A stretch of 64,000 nt of DNA. Origin: Syngnathus acus (lineage: Eukaryota; Chordata; Actinopteri; Syngnathiformes; Syngnathidae). Made by a program: the position numbers and the translations under genes. Shown one piece after another: positions 47,634 to 58,536 of this stretch. How positions within the stretch are numbered: position 1 is the first letter of the stretch; every line of letters starts with the position of its first letter. Location of the stretch: contig NC_051106.1 in NCBI RefSeq assembly GCF_901709675.1, positions 3,668,001 through 3,732,000 of the forward strand. Reading direction: 5' to 3'. The notes beneath the pieces were generated by a model, which ran no database searches, was not told the DNA's origin, and worked only from the letters and a program-made list of their open reading frames with translations.

Positions 47634-50600
47634 ATTTAATGTGATTCAAAAAAGAAGAAAAGCATGAAAATATTTCCCATGAGCAATTTGATGAAAATAA
47701 CTAAATAATAATTTTAATAATAATATTAATAATAATAATTATGATAATAATAATATAAAATGTACCCAAATTCTAACCCATCATCTAGGCCTGCTCTGTG
47801 TATATATAGTAAGATTACAATAATCAAAAGTTGTTTAATTTATTGCAAGGATGCGTTGTCCATCCTTTTTACTTTTCTCTTTTTTTAAGTAACACCATTG
47901 TGGCTTTGCATGCATAAATCATTGTGAACATATCGGAAAAAACTTGGGGTGGCTTTTGTTAATGTATACTTGATTGGAAAATGGCTTTACAGAGCAGCGG
48001 AGAATAGAGGTGCAACTCCGTGTTTGGAGGAGGACCACCACACTGAGGTGTGAAGGGCTCGGGAGGGGGTCTGCAGGACTGAAGATCACAAACTTTGGAA
48101 CCCGTTCACAATAGAGGTGCGAATTAGCACAAGAGTGTGAAGGCATTGGGAATAAAAGGAGAGGAATGTGGACGCGCAGGTGATGGCTGGCTGATGACGG
48201 CTCATTGGGGGGAGGTCAGAACATCTCATGACCTTTTATTTAGATAATGACAGAGGTCACCAGGTGAACAGTGCTTCACATATACATGAAAATGTTGACT
48301 CCAGCTTTGAGATGTAGGTGTTAAAAACAGGTTTGGTCACATCCATTCTGGCCTCCCAAACTTCACCACAATCTGTTGTTCACTTCCACTTGGTCATTAG
48401 GGAGGTTGGATTTAAAAAAAAAAAAAAAAAGAGGGATGATCTCACTGCCGGAGACGTTTACGGATCTACTTATGTTGCAAAGCGATGATTTCATCACGCG
48501 GGTAGAGTTTCCTATGTGCGACAGACAGAATTGTTCAGGATATTTTGACTGAAATTATAGACTCTGCGTGACGCAAGGCTTCTTTACTTCCTTTATTAGC
48601 GACAGCAGTCTGCGGTTAGCCGTCGCTCCGGAAAAAAAATGAGCCCTTTTTTCAGACTCCTCCTTTGATTGGTGTAATATTGTCATGGAAGTGCCACTTG
48701 CTGCCAGGCAGCAGACAGCATGACGTCATTCTCTTTGTGCTGCACTATTGTGTTGGTGACTGTCTGTAATTTGTCTGAAGAGCTGCCAGCAACATGATTT
48801 TTCTGTCTGCCCGCTGTCTGCCAGGAATCCCTGCCTGGCACGGCGCCCAAGGGCATCATTTGTCATCAAAGGTTGAATGCAACTATGTCACCTAAAATTG
48901 AAAGATGTCATATTAAAATGGATTTCCCATGAACCCTGGAGATTTGCAGAGACCTTTGCAGGGCATGTTGTAACACTATTGCTTAAAGTTAGTTCTTCTC
49001 AGTTGTTTTAGCACAAAGAAATAAGAAACTATTTTTGATGAGCAGAAGTTACACAGTAAAACAGATCAAGAAAAATTTAGTTCTGCTCTGAGAAAATACA
49101 AATGCAAAAAATTAATTAACAGGATATGTATGTCTCAATAGTTTGGCCAGCTAATGTCTGATGGTCACATGACTCACGGCATACTTGGAGAAGTAAAACA
49201 TTCTTTGCATGTGCGCACTGTTGCAATGGAAGCCTCGCTCGTCGAGCCTTTCCTCACGTGATGGTCTTGTTTACGGTCTGATTTTTGCTCGTGGCCGCAG
49301 GCTTTTTTGTAAACACGAGACAGACACAACAGCTGTCCCTTTCTAAAGGTAACAGACAGTTGGATCTACTTTCCCGCCAGTCACCACTTTTCAACTCGAT
49401 AGCGGAGATTTGAAAATCCATTTATTCATTGGCTTCAACAGGACAACTGCCCCTTCTCTTGTTGTCTTGCATTGATTGAAAGCAATCTCTCAGCACCGCT
49501 CGCTTCTCAAAGGGAAACCTAAATAGCTGTCCTGCGTGACCTCCAAGGCTTCCCCGTTGTTGAGGACAATAGCGTGATCATTCCTCCGTTGCAGGTGGCC
49601 AGGAGTCTCCTGCTGAGCCAGGGAGAATCCCCGAGTCAGCACATTAGCTTGTCAAAAGGAGCAGATTAGGCAACCTGGGGATAGCTGGGGGGAAAGAATC
49701 CCCTACAGAGACCCCCCAGTGACTGCTTTCCAGCTGTAAATTCTTGTAATTAACTAAATGAAATGTGTTAAATGCTGCCAATTATTCATCAATGCATTAA
49801 TACCAAAGTGGGATTTATTTAGTATATTCAGTGAGTAGGCAAAACAATCATGTATGACTAAATGAAGACTATAAAAAGTCCATCAGTGTCAATTTAAGTG
49901 TCCTAGTTCACCCCAAAGGTCAACATGGGTAGACTTCAACTCATGTTCAAAATAACATGTAGATGAACCCTAAAATAAAAAGTTGCATGAGCTAACAAAA
50001 GTAAGAATAAAAAGATTAACGCATGGAAATGACTAAAGATAACTTCCTCCATGTTTACAGCAGCGAAGGTAAAGTTCCTTCAGAGGCTCGAGGTGGGAGT
50101 CGAGCAAAATCTTCACAGCACATTTGTTTGGGCTGAGGAATCAATAAATCTTTCTTCGTATGAACTTCCCGGGAAAGAATGACCCAGAAAGACTCGCTCG
50201 GCTACTTCAGTGATTCTGTTGAGTTTCTTCACAGCAGGACTCAAACAGCCTGAGGTTGCCTATGGGCAAAGTGAAAGGGCAGAAAGACAAAGAATTTTTT
50301 TTCTCTCCTTGCCATACGGGACAGCCTACATTAAATATAAATGTTAATCTATATGTTAAATCTTTTCCCCATGAATATTTAACATTCTCGCTATGCAGAT
50401 ATGTGAGCTTTACAAGGTCTCATCACCCCCCCCTCTCTCTTTCTGCAATCAATAAATGATAACACTTGACAATCAAAAGCCTGCCAGGATGAAACCAAAA
50501 CATCTTTGACTGACCACCTGAATCCAAACATGAAAGAGCAACGCCACTCCAGGACGGAAATATTGATCAAGCGCCGTGGCGCGGCGTGTTGAGTTCAAGT

Positions 50601-51499
50601 GCAAGTGAGCGCGTCGTGCTCGTACTTTGGTGAGCCAGACTCGGGGGTTATGCGGAGGTAGGGGTTACAGGTTCAAACTCCTCGCAGCTGCAGAGTGAAG
50701 TCTGAAACTTTCACAGAGATTACATTCATCTTTTGTTGCACACTTTTCTCCACTCCAACACTGCCTACATGAAACAAAAGAAGTTGCATTGCACACCAGC
50801 ATCATTTTAAAGTGTTTTTTTTCCTTCCAATGCCCCGAGGATGTTATTTGTGCATGGATTTTGTTTGATTTTCATTATCCAAATTCTCTCCCACATGAAA
50901 GGGGACCCTTCCCCTCGATTAATAATTGACATTTTATGACTTTCCCTCTCCCAGTGCCACGCGTACGCTTTGATGCGAGCACTGTTCTTTTATCAGCATT
51001 GTGCCATGTATTGATCGCCTCGCAGATAAGCACAATCAAAGGGATTCCTCGTGGGGGAGTCAACACATGGTCACATCACACTCCAGGAATGTGCTGGGAC
51101 TCCTTGTTTGGCTCTCATCCTGTCTGAGAGCCACTTTCTCTGGGTTAAATAGTCACACACAATAACAAAGCTCTCTAAATGACATCATTTGAAGAAGAAG
51201 GGGTGGGAATTGAGGTATTCAAAGTTTTTTAAAAACAAACTAGCTTAGTGGCATTTCTTTGCAGGTTGTCCTTGGTTTACAAATGAGTTTCAGTCACTAA
51301 TGCTGTTGCAATCACTGAAGGAGCTAAAGAAAGGCACCACTCAGATAATTGACTTTTGGGTCATTTCCGATTTTTCCAAGAAAGCTTTTCAACATTTCTA
51401 CATGTCCCCCGAATGGAACATATAATGAAACTTCATCAACATATTCAAAGGAATTTTTTAGATTTGTAAAACATTTCTTTGTTTGTTTTGGTATATCGT
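47634..51499. other. Intergenic DNA, no gene recognised
   Basis: There is an AAT-rich stretch at 47700-47760 and an A-run at 48414-48430. A stretch of balanced composition at about 48770-48980 resembles conserved non-coding DNA, but this cannot be tested here. Confidence 0.45.
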
Positions 51500-51554
51500 A
51501 CCCCCCCAAGTCCCCCCTCCCTCCCCCAAGGAAAAAATCCTAGCGCCGCCAGTG
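51500..51554 (-). repeat. DNA-element end fragment (CACTGGCGGCGCTAGG)
   Basis: On the minus strand the segment begins CACTGGCGGCGCTAGGATTT and continues into a GGGGGA-rich stretch, as do many short fish DNA elements with a CAGTGGCGG end. The partner end was not found. A similar fragment lies at 55672-55730. Confidence 0.4.
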
Positions 51555-53363
51555 TTTGCAATACCATTACTGTAAATGTTTCTCTGAAAAAACTTCCAAT
51601 CAAACAAAAAACAATTATGATATACAAAGGCGGTGGGAAAAGTAATTTCTCCCACAACAGCATCCATCTGCTTAACACACAATAGCATCGCCTAAACAAA
51701 ATAAGCGTGAGGGAGTACTTAACTCCATAACTAAGCAAGACGCGCCTTATAAATCCATGAGATTTACATAATCCATCTGTATTTATGTAAACGTATATTT
51801 CTGTTTATGCTTTCCACATAAATGCTTTTCATACATTTACGCCTCATGCAGATTTGAAGGCTTGGGTATCGATTGCTATTCGACACTCCGAGATCAATCG
51901 CCTTAAGCACTTACAACAAAGCACAGCACGGTCATAATGAGCACCTCCTATTAAATGAACATACAATGGGCCACATATGAAAAAATGCAGTCCATTGTCT
52001 GTGGTGAACACTTAGAGACCATTAGCAGTAATGTAAAAAGCTGCCCATCTTTCCATCATCAATATAAGATAAGTGGGCCGTAGCGTGTATGGCGAGAGCC
52101 CGGCCCGCTACGGTTCTCCCCGGCCGTTGTTGACGCCGCTGTCTGATTGACAGCACTTTTGTTTTCCGCGGATTAAGTAATCTGACTTCATGCCTGTCCA
52201 CGAGGGGGTTCACGTAACACCAGCTGGAGGTCACTCCGCCCTTGTGACCCCTCCAGACCGAGCCCAGGCGATGGACATTCTCAGGTCCTATACTTTGATG
52301 CACTTCATAGGTCCTCATGGCCTGATTGTAAATTTTTAATGAAATATACATTAAGGAGCATTCACGGGCTGATATGTGATGTTTTCCTTGCAGCTAATAT
52401 TTCAGGAGCCTGAATATCACATCTAGACGGAATGATTGATTTTCTATCAGGCTGCTTTTCTTAAATGAATAATTCAGTGTTATAGCTGGAGACCCAAGTT
52501 TACTCGTGACACCTTCACGGTATTCCGTTGCACTCGTCGTCCATTCACCACAACATTCTGTTTGATGTTAAAAGTTAGCACCGCAAATCGTGTAATTGGA
52601 CACAGACAAGACGAGAGCTCTATCGTATAATTGTATAGATCAGAGTGTGCCATACACTCATGAGAAGTTTGTAGGTTGACTTTCTCCCCCTGGCCTCCTG
52701 TCTTTGCAGAGAAACGAGAGACGGCAGCTTCTGAGGTCACACAGTGATTACTGGTCGCCACATGGGGTCGAATGACTCTTAAATGCTTTGTTTACACTTC
52801 TTCAACCACGTCCAGCCTCTGACCCAAGTCAAACGAACCATTAAGGTTGCATAAAGCTCATTAGAAAACAATGTTAAATAACAGCAGTCAAGGTGAAAAT
52901 GACAGTTCAGATGCAAATGCCATTAAATATTATAAATGCTCTCATTTGTCATTTCATTAGGTACAATTGCAGAAGATAGATACAGTGTAGCTGATATTAT
53001 TTTTGTGGCACTGCATTACATCATGTTGTAAACATTTTAGTGACCTCAGGCTTTTTGAATGTAAAATTGACATTCATTTTCACTGACAGACCTTTTTTTT
53101 TTTTAACAATGTAGCCTACTTGTGTTCTTAATGTCGTGAGCGCTGAGTGTATCATGTAATGTCTGTTTTTATCCAAACAAAGACGACACAATTTCAATAG
53201 TGCTTTCATCATAATTGAGGTTTGCTGGTATAAAGCACGTATTATCCACATCCATTTGATAAATTACATCACTGAAAAGAATCACATTTAAATGTTTATT
53301 CATGTTGCAAGAATTTAATAAGAAGGTGTTTTGCTTTGGGTTTTTTTCTTGTGAATCTTTCAG
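51555..53363. other. Intergenic DNA, nothing recognised
   Basis: Chance open frames only (for example 52022-52351 and 52480-52761), none with a recognisable domain. Confidence 0.5.
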
Positions 53364-53434
53364 AAGCGTCTCCCCTTTCAGCTGGCTCAAGTCCTAGAAG
53401 TGGACAAACAAGCGCTGGATAATTAGCCGGACCG
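53364..53434 (+). other. Candidate non-coding exon with strong splice signals
   Basis: A long pyrimidine tract and TTTCAG precede the 71-bp segment, and a consensus donor (CCG|GTAAGT) follows it. All three frames contain a stop, so if spliced it would be an untranslated or long-non-coding exon, or a terminal coding segment reading FQLAQVLEVDKQALDN before its stop. It lies about 5 kb upstream of the bmf promoter on the same strand. No transcript evidence is available. Confidence 0.25.
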
Positions 53435-55671
53435 GTAAGTACAAATTGCACAGAACGGCTCTTAAAAGGATTTGCAAATCAGACAAACACCATCCTGCCA
53501 ATTAGATTAAACCATCATGAGGATTAAAACCTGTTTTTTTTTCCATCTCTATATTGTGTTTTATTAATGGTTATTCGTTGGGCATTACTTTGTGGTGCAT
53601 TTTAAGTAGCCTCGCTAATTACAGAGGAGTGCTATTATGCTCATATGAATTGCGAGCCCGAAGATATTCAGCACAAATTATGGTCCAACCCCAAATTATG
53701 ATGTTGTGCATATAAAAATCCTCATCCTCAATTAATGCCTGACATTTGTGTTTATAAAATACTGCATGCAGTTACAAAAATAACTTGAGGGCTATTTTGC
53801 TGGTAATGCATCACAGGATATCATTATCCCTAAATATACTCCCGAGTAGCTTAATGTTATTAGAGACATCCATCCATCTCTTGATATTGTTTAAACCAAC
53901 TGGATGTTTGCCAATTTTCCATAAAACCTCTCAAGTTAAACATAACACTGATTGTATGAGTCATAGTTGGATGCCTTTTTTTTTTTATGGAGGCAATTTT
54001 TCAGACTACCAGTTTTAGCATTTAGCGTATTAGCTGCAGAATAACATTAGCGTGAATGATTATCACTAGTGCTGAGATTACAACCTGACACTGCTCACTG
54101 TCAAAGTGACTGATCTGCGGGACACTTGAAGGGCATGAGTCACTATATTCAGTTTCACCTGCATGACAATAACAAAGGCAGGTGGTGGCCTGAGTCATAT
54201 TTGACATCCAGCATCAGTCGAGTTACACCCGGGGCAGGTGACGTCATGATGACCCCAAACTGATGACCCAGCAGCAAACCAAGCATTTTTTTTTTTTGGT
54301 GAGGATAAAGCTTTAGCACTTGTTTGCTTTTGGATGCCCTTTGAACCTGAAACAACAGAAAAGAAAACATCTTTGCATGAAAGGCCCATCGTGTTGAAAA
54401 AGCGCAGAAGTGAGAAGCTTTCTTCAAAGGCAGTTGAGTCACTCGGAAAACACTTCCTGTTGATCCCATTTATCTTAATGAGTAACTTCATAATGATTTA
54501 GTGCATCTTTTGTCCTAATAGATTAGAGACTTTCTCAGCCTCCTCCATAACAAAGTGTGATTAAATATGAATGCTAAGTGTTTGGTGCTTGCAGCCTAAA
54601 GCTGAAACCGGATCCATTGCTGGCCATGGGCAGCATAATTAGTAGCTGATGATAGATGTCATTAATGGAACTCGAAGCCGGACCTCCAATACAGCCCCTC
54701 AACCATCTAGTTAATTAAGCGGCAAATAAATCAATTGTTTAAGTGATTAAATATTAAGTTATTTATAACTTTTATTTGATCTTCACTGTAGTCTAACCTC
54801 CGGCTATATCATGTTGAAAGCGTGATGAAATCCTGCAGAAAACCATATCACCATTTCAAAGCCTTGAAGGGCCTTTAATGGCGAGGAAAAGCCCTTTGTG
54901 TGTGCTCCGAAGGATTGGAAAGCTCTTTGGTTTGTCATAACCCCGGTGTGAGATTGAAGCATTCATGATGGGAGCTTTCCAAGTTTTCATCTAGCGCTTC
55001 TTTGCAAGCCCGGCTTTGGATACCGCTGTGCTTCCACACTTCAGAGGGAGAGGCAAAGTCATGTCCACAGCTGTGAGGACATGCCCGCTTTGAGGCTGTG
55101 GGGCTTTAAAGTGCCGAGCACATTAAACAGCCCGGCTTTGTTTAGGTGGTCAGCTCCCGGGCAGTTATCCAATCGCACTGACTGTTAATGCAATTCTCTG
55201 CATGTTGCTGCACGATTGTTTGTCCTGTTATGCTATGTTGATAGCGTGGATGAGTGCTTCTAATGCGCCAAAGCACTGTGATTCACAATGATGCAATTGC
55301 GAGATGTTACGTTGATACAAACAACGCTCTGTTGATGTCTGCGTTGCTTAACGATCAAAGGATGTTAACCTCAGAAAACTTGCTGAACACAAATAGACAA
55401 ACTTTAAAGCAATATGGAATTAAGTTCCCACTCTTTATGCCGTTATTCCTTATAAAGTATGTTTTTGAAATCCAAAAAAGCTACTTGAGAGAGGGGGGGG
55501 GTTCATTTGGCTAGTCTTCTCGGTTACAAGGCTGAGATCAGATGGCATTGCTTTATAACTAGGCCATGCTCCTCAACTTCACAATGAGAAAAAGAGGCAA
55601 AAAGGTCTAAAAAATTTGGAAAATACCCTAACTTCAATTATCTGGTCTGACACCTGGCAGAGGTCCAAGAA
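53435..55671. other. Intergenic DNA with conserved-element-like stretches
   Basis: Parts at about 53580-53790 and 54590-54960 have balanced composition, little low-complexity sequence and clustered homeodomain-type TAAT motifs. No gene is recognised. Confidence 0.35.
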
Positions 55672-55730
55672 TATTTCAGTGGAGGCCAGTGCCCCGGTGG
55701 CCCCCCCATCTACTGTAGCTCCGCCACTGG
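55672..55730 (-). repeat. DNA-element end fragment (CCAGTGGCGGAGCTACAG)
   Basis: On the minus strand it starts CCAGTGGCGGAGCTACAG followed by a G-rich GGGGGGGCCACCGGGGCAC segment, typical of short fish DNA elements. The other end is not visible. Confidence 0.45.
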
Positions 55731-57158
55731 ACGGTAGCCAACTTCTCTTTTAAGCTTCAATTTACTCAGCAACCACTCCAGACTGATGCTAAATACAAGT
55801 ATTAAACACAGTATGTTACACACGAGCCTTGCATGTCAAAGTCTTAAATTTGCGGCGCTTAATAGGCTTATAACAACAGATCACTTTGATGACACAATAA
55901 CAAACCTAATCCCATAAGAGCTTTACCATTTCTGCTTACCGTATATGGATCTTGGAGTCAGTGTGTACAAACAATCTAACAAAGATTAAGACATGCTCGC
56001 CTCCTTTGTTGCTAATCTGACTTTGCTGATCCCGATCACGTAATATTACTGAACATGACGAAAAAATGAACGCAAGGAAATAGATTACGGGCAGTGTTGT
56101 TTTGTTTTGCTCATCATGTCAAGAGGAAATGTCATGAAAAACCAGAGGCGCAAACCCCCCTTTGTTGTTATCAGGTCACTCGCTGCTGCACGATCGCTGC
56201 CATTGGGTCAGTGTGCCACTCGCATCTCATCTAACAGACCAGCAGTCACGATGCGCTTGCCATGGTTGCCATGGAGCTTGTCTATTCCTAGCAAATGAAA
56301 TCCCCTCTTTCCAGTGTCCGGGCAGAATTCCCTGCTTTGTTTGGATGAGTAGTAAGAGTGCACGTGTATGATGCACGTGTTTGTATAGAGAAGAAGATAT
56401 CATGAGGGAGAATAGGCTTTTGAGGTTTCAGGGGAAGTAGGGTGTGTGATTGTGCAGCCATGTGTGTTTGCGCATATGCATGTGTGTGCGCTTGTGCAAG
56501 TGTAGCTGTTGGGAAACAACTCTCTGATGTAACATCAACTGATGCCTGCCTGGGACCTGGGGCGTCCACGTCAAGCCGTTTGCGCGATGTGGCTTTTGCC
56601 CATAATAACAAATGTCAAAAAGTGCGCTGGCACAGGCACAGCTATTTATTATTAAGTAATATGTGTTAGTGGATTTCAGTGTTTTCAAAGAGCTTGCTGT
56701 CAGAAACACATCACGTTAATCTATTTGTATAATGTTAAGAGGTGGAAGGACTTCATCCATAGTATGTTCATTATTAATGGATGATGTATTGAATCCTGTC
56801 TGAGTTGCAGCGAGTGTTGCCTTCCAGCCACTTCGTTCTGGAGCAAGTGTTGAAACAAAGAGTCTAAAGGGTGAAGAATTAATCACATTTGTTTTCTTAG
56901 GTTTTGTTTGCTTTTATTATTTGATTTGGTCTCATGTCAAGATTATGTCACATAAGAATGAACTCATTGCCAGTTTTTTGATTGTACGCTAAATGTTGGA
57001 AATAAAATTCTAACAGTCTTACAAGTGTAAAAATAAGTTACTGCAGTCAATTGCAAATTTTAATTTCTCATTTGCAATTCAGGCTAATTTATGTTTTCCT
57101 TGACAGTCAGCTGAGCTTCTTTGTTTTGCTCGAGCACAACAAAGGGAAGCTGCAACTC
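55731..57158. other. Intergenic DNA, nothing recognised
   Basis: It contains a GT-rich stretch at 56453-56505 that produces spurious open frames on both strands. Confidence 0.5.
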
Positions 57159-57347
57159 ATGCTTGCACATCTTTCCTTGTTTACAGTGATCGCTCATGCA
57201 AGAAGTGATCAGCTTTCCAATATCTCAGTGGACGAGGAATCTAATCCGCTCTTCCCGCACGACATCTCTTCCTTCTGGCTGGACAATGCGCAAATCTCAC
57301 GGTACGTCCAACACTTGTCGAAAGACAGAGAAAGCAGAGATCCATGA
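57159..57347 (+). CDS. Possible small secreted peptide or coding exon (unrecognised)
   Basis: I do not recognise this. From the ATG at 57159 a 62-residue product would begin with a short hydrophobic stretch (MLAHLSLFTVIAHA) that could act as a weak signal peptide, then an acidic region with an N-glycosylation-type NIS and a segment ISSFWLDNAQISR. Alternatively, the part 57187-57301 is an internal exon: it follows TTGTTTACAG and ends at ACG|GTACGT. Codon choice in the centre looks gene-like. It is about 1 kb upstream of the bmf promoter on the same strand. It could equally be chance. Confidence 0.2.
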   Translation: MLAHLSLFTVIAHARSDQLSNISVDEESNPLFPHDISSFWLDNAQISRYVQHLSKDRESRDP

Positions 57348-57636
57348 CTTCTTACACAGCTCTGGTGGAGGGGACAACAAATAGATAAAAGGCAGAGGAG
57401 TTGGGGGAAGGGTCTGTGGGAGAATGTTGAGGGTGAGAAGACCAGCTGGCCATGGGGTTATTGATCAGTGCTCGTTCTGTGGAGACGTGAGATCAGCAAC
57501 ACCAGATCTGCACAATACTTGAATTGGCTCAGTGAGCGAGAGTTCTGATTAAATGTCAAAATACACTCTCTGGACACAACAGTAGGAAAGCTTGCACAAA
57601 CTGATAGAATACAGAAGATTCGGTATTTATCCATCC

Positions 57637-57731
57637 ATTTATTATAGCACTTACAGTATTGGAATGTTGGAGGGAGCTAGAGTGTCCAGAAAATAACACA
57701 CACAAGCAAGGAGAGAACATGCAAACTCCAA
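57637..57731 (-). repeat. GGAT-tailed retroposon fragment, minus orientation
   Basis: It opens with TCCATCCATTTATTATAGCAC and closes with 'ggagagaacatgcaaactcc', the reverse complement of the 'ggagtttgcatgttctcc' and GGATGGA-tail segments of the fish retroposon family. The interior is deleted. Confidence 0.5.
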
Positions 57732-58082
57732 ACTATTTTATTTTAATTTATATTCCTGGAGGAATATAATGACCACAAAAAGTCAAATGTTTGGATTAAG
57801 GTGCTTTATTTTTCAATCAATGCTTTTATATTTTTTTAGTCATATTTGCTTGACATTACTAAATCATTGGTGTCACTTTTGACGTAAATTCATGTTACAC
57901 TGGATTATTTTTGTAATTTATGATATTTAGTATGCCACAAATGTTTTGTAAATCCAGCCGTCATTGTTGCGCAACATTGCAGCAGTAAGTTTTTTTTTAA
58001 TGTATGCAAGTATAAATGATCAATAAAATACAAGGCCAAAATATCATATTGTTTGCTTAGTGGAGTTTCGATCATAATCGCT

Positions 58083-58099
58083 CGCACGCACGCACGCAC
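58083..58099. repeat. GCAC tetranucleotide microsatellite
   Basis: Four tandem GCAC units (CGCACGCACGCACGCAC), just upstream of the bmf promoter region. Confidence 0.8.
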
Positions 58100-58157
58100 A
58101 GCGCATGTTTGGAGCAGATGAGGAGAGCGCGGTAGTTAGTAGTAGAAGCGTGTGAGT

Positions 58158-58168
58158 GGGAATTTCCC
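58158..58168. promoter_or_regulatory. Palindromic kappaB-type site
   Basis: GGGAATTTCCC is a perfect palindromic match to the NF-kappaB/Rel consensus, 123 bp upstream of the bmf TATA box. It is a sequence match only; occupancy is unknown. Confidence 0.5.
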
Positions 58169-58171
58169 GTC

Positions 58172-58177
58172 CACGTG
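58172..58177. promoter_or_regulatory. E-box CACGTG
   Basis: A perfect CACGTG hexamer just 3' of the kappaB-type site. bHLH-zip factors such as USF, MYC or TFE/MITF bind this motif. Confidence 0.45.
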
Positions 58178-58221
58178 TCTGAATACGCGATGGAGGAGGC
58201 GGGATCACAACAAACTTGACG

Positions 58222-58226
58222 ATTGG
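58222..58226 (-). promoter_or_regulatory. Inverted CCAAT box
   Basis: ATTGG within CGATTGGTTACGG, 65 bp upstream of the TATA box; a typical position for NF-Y. Confidence 0.45.
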
Positions 58227-58290
58227 TTACGGCGAAGAACTCTTAAAGGGATGGGCTGGCTCCGCACTCCCTTCAACAGGAGTCGACCGA

Positions 58291-58299
58291 TATAAAAGA
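58291..58299 (+). promoter_or_regulatory. TATA box of bmf
   Basis: TATAAAAGA in GC-rich context (flanked by GTCGACCGA and GCGCGTC). Transcription would start near 58320. The surrounding 58.1-58.4 kb is CpG-rich relative to the window, as expected for a promoter. Confidence 0.6.
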
Positions 58300-58319
58300 G
58301 CGCGTCTTTAAGAGGGTTT

Positions 58320-58536
58320 ATTTACCAAGTTGAGGAGCCACGCCCCGGTGGCGGAGTTTGGTTTTGCAGCTGACGTCGGCTGAATTAAATCGGCTTGTAG
58401 CAGTTTTGCACACAGAATGGAAGTTGTCGTGGCGGAGATACGGGCTAAACTTGCTTGATCTGGCAGGATATTAACGGTTCACCTTTTTTTTTTCCTCTCA
58501 GAGTTTGAGTCCACATTAACAAAACTTGTGTAACGG
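58320..58536 (+). other. bmf: Predicted 5' untranslated first exon of bmf
   Basis: It starts about 30 bp after the TATA box (inferred) and ends at a near-consensus donor CGG|GTAAGAT. No conserved coding frame is present. The intron that follows would run to an acceptor at 60074 (CTTTTAG) or 60090 (GTGTAG), just before the initiator ATG at 60100. Confidence 0.5.

Noticed and set aside
50650-50690. GGTTCAAACTCC resembling a tRNA T-loop/B-box
   Set aside because: No A-box or foldable cloverleaf could be found at the right distance upstream.
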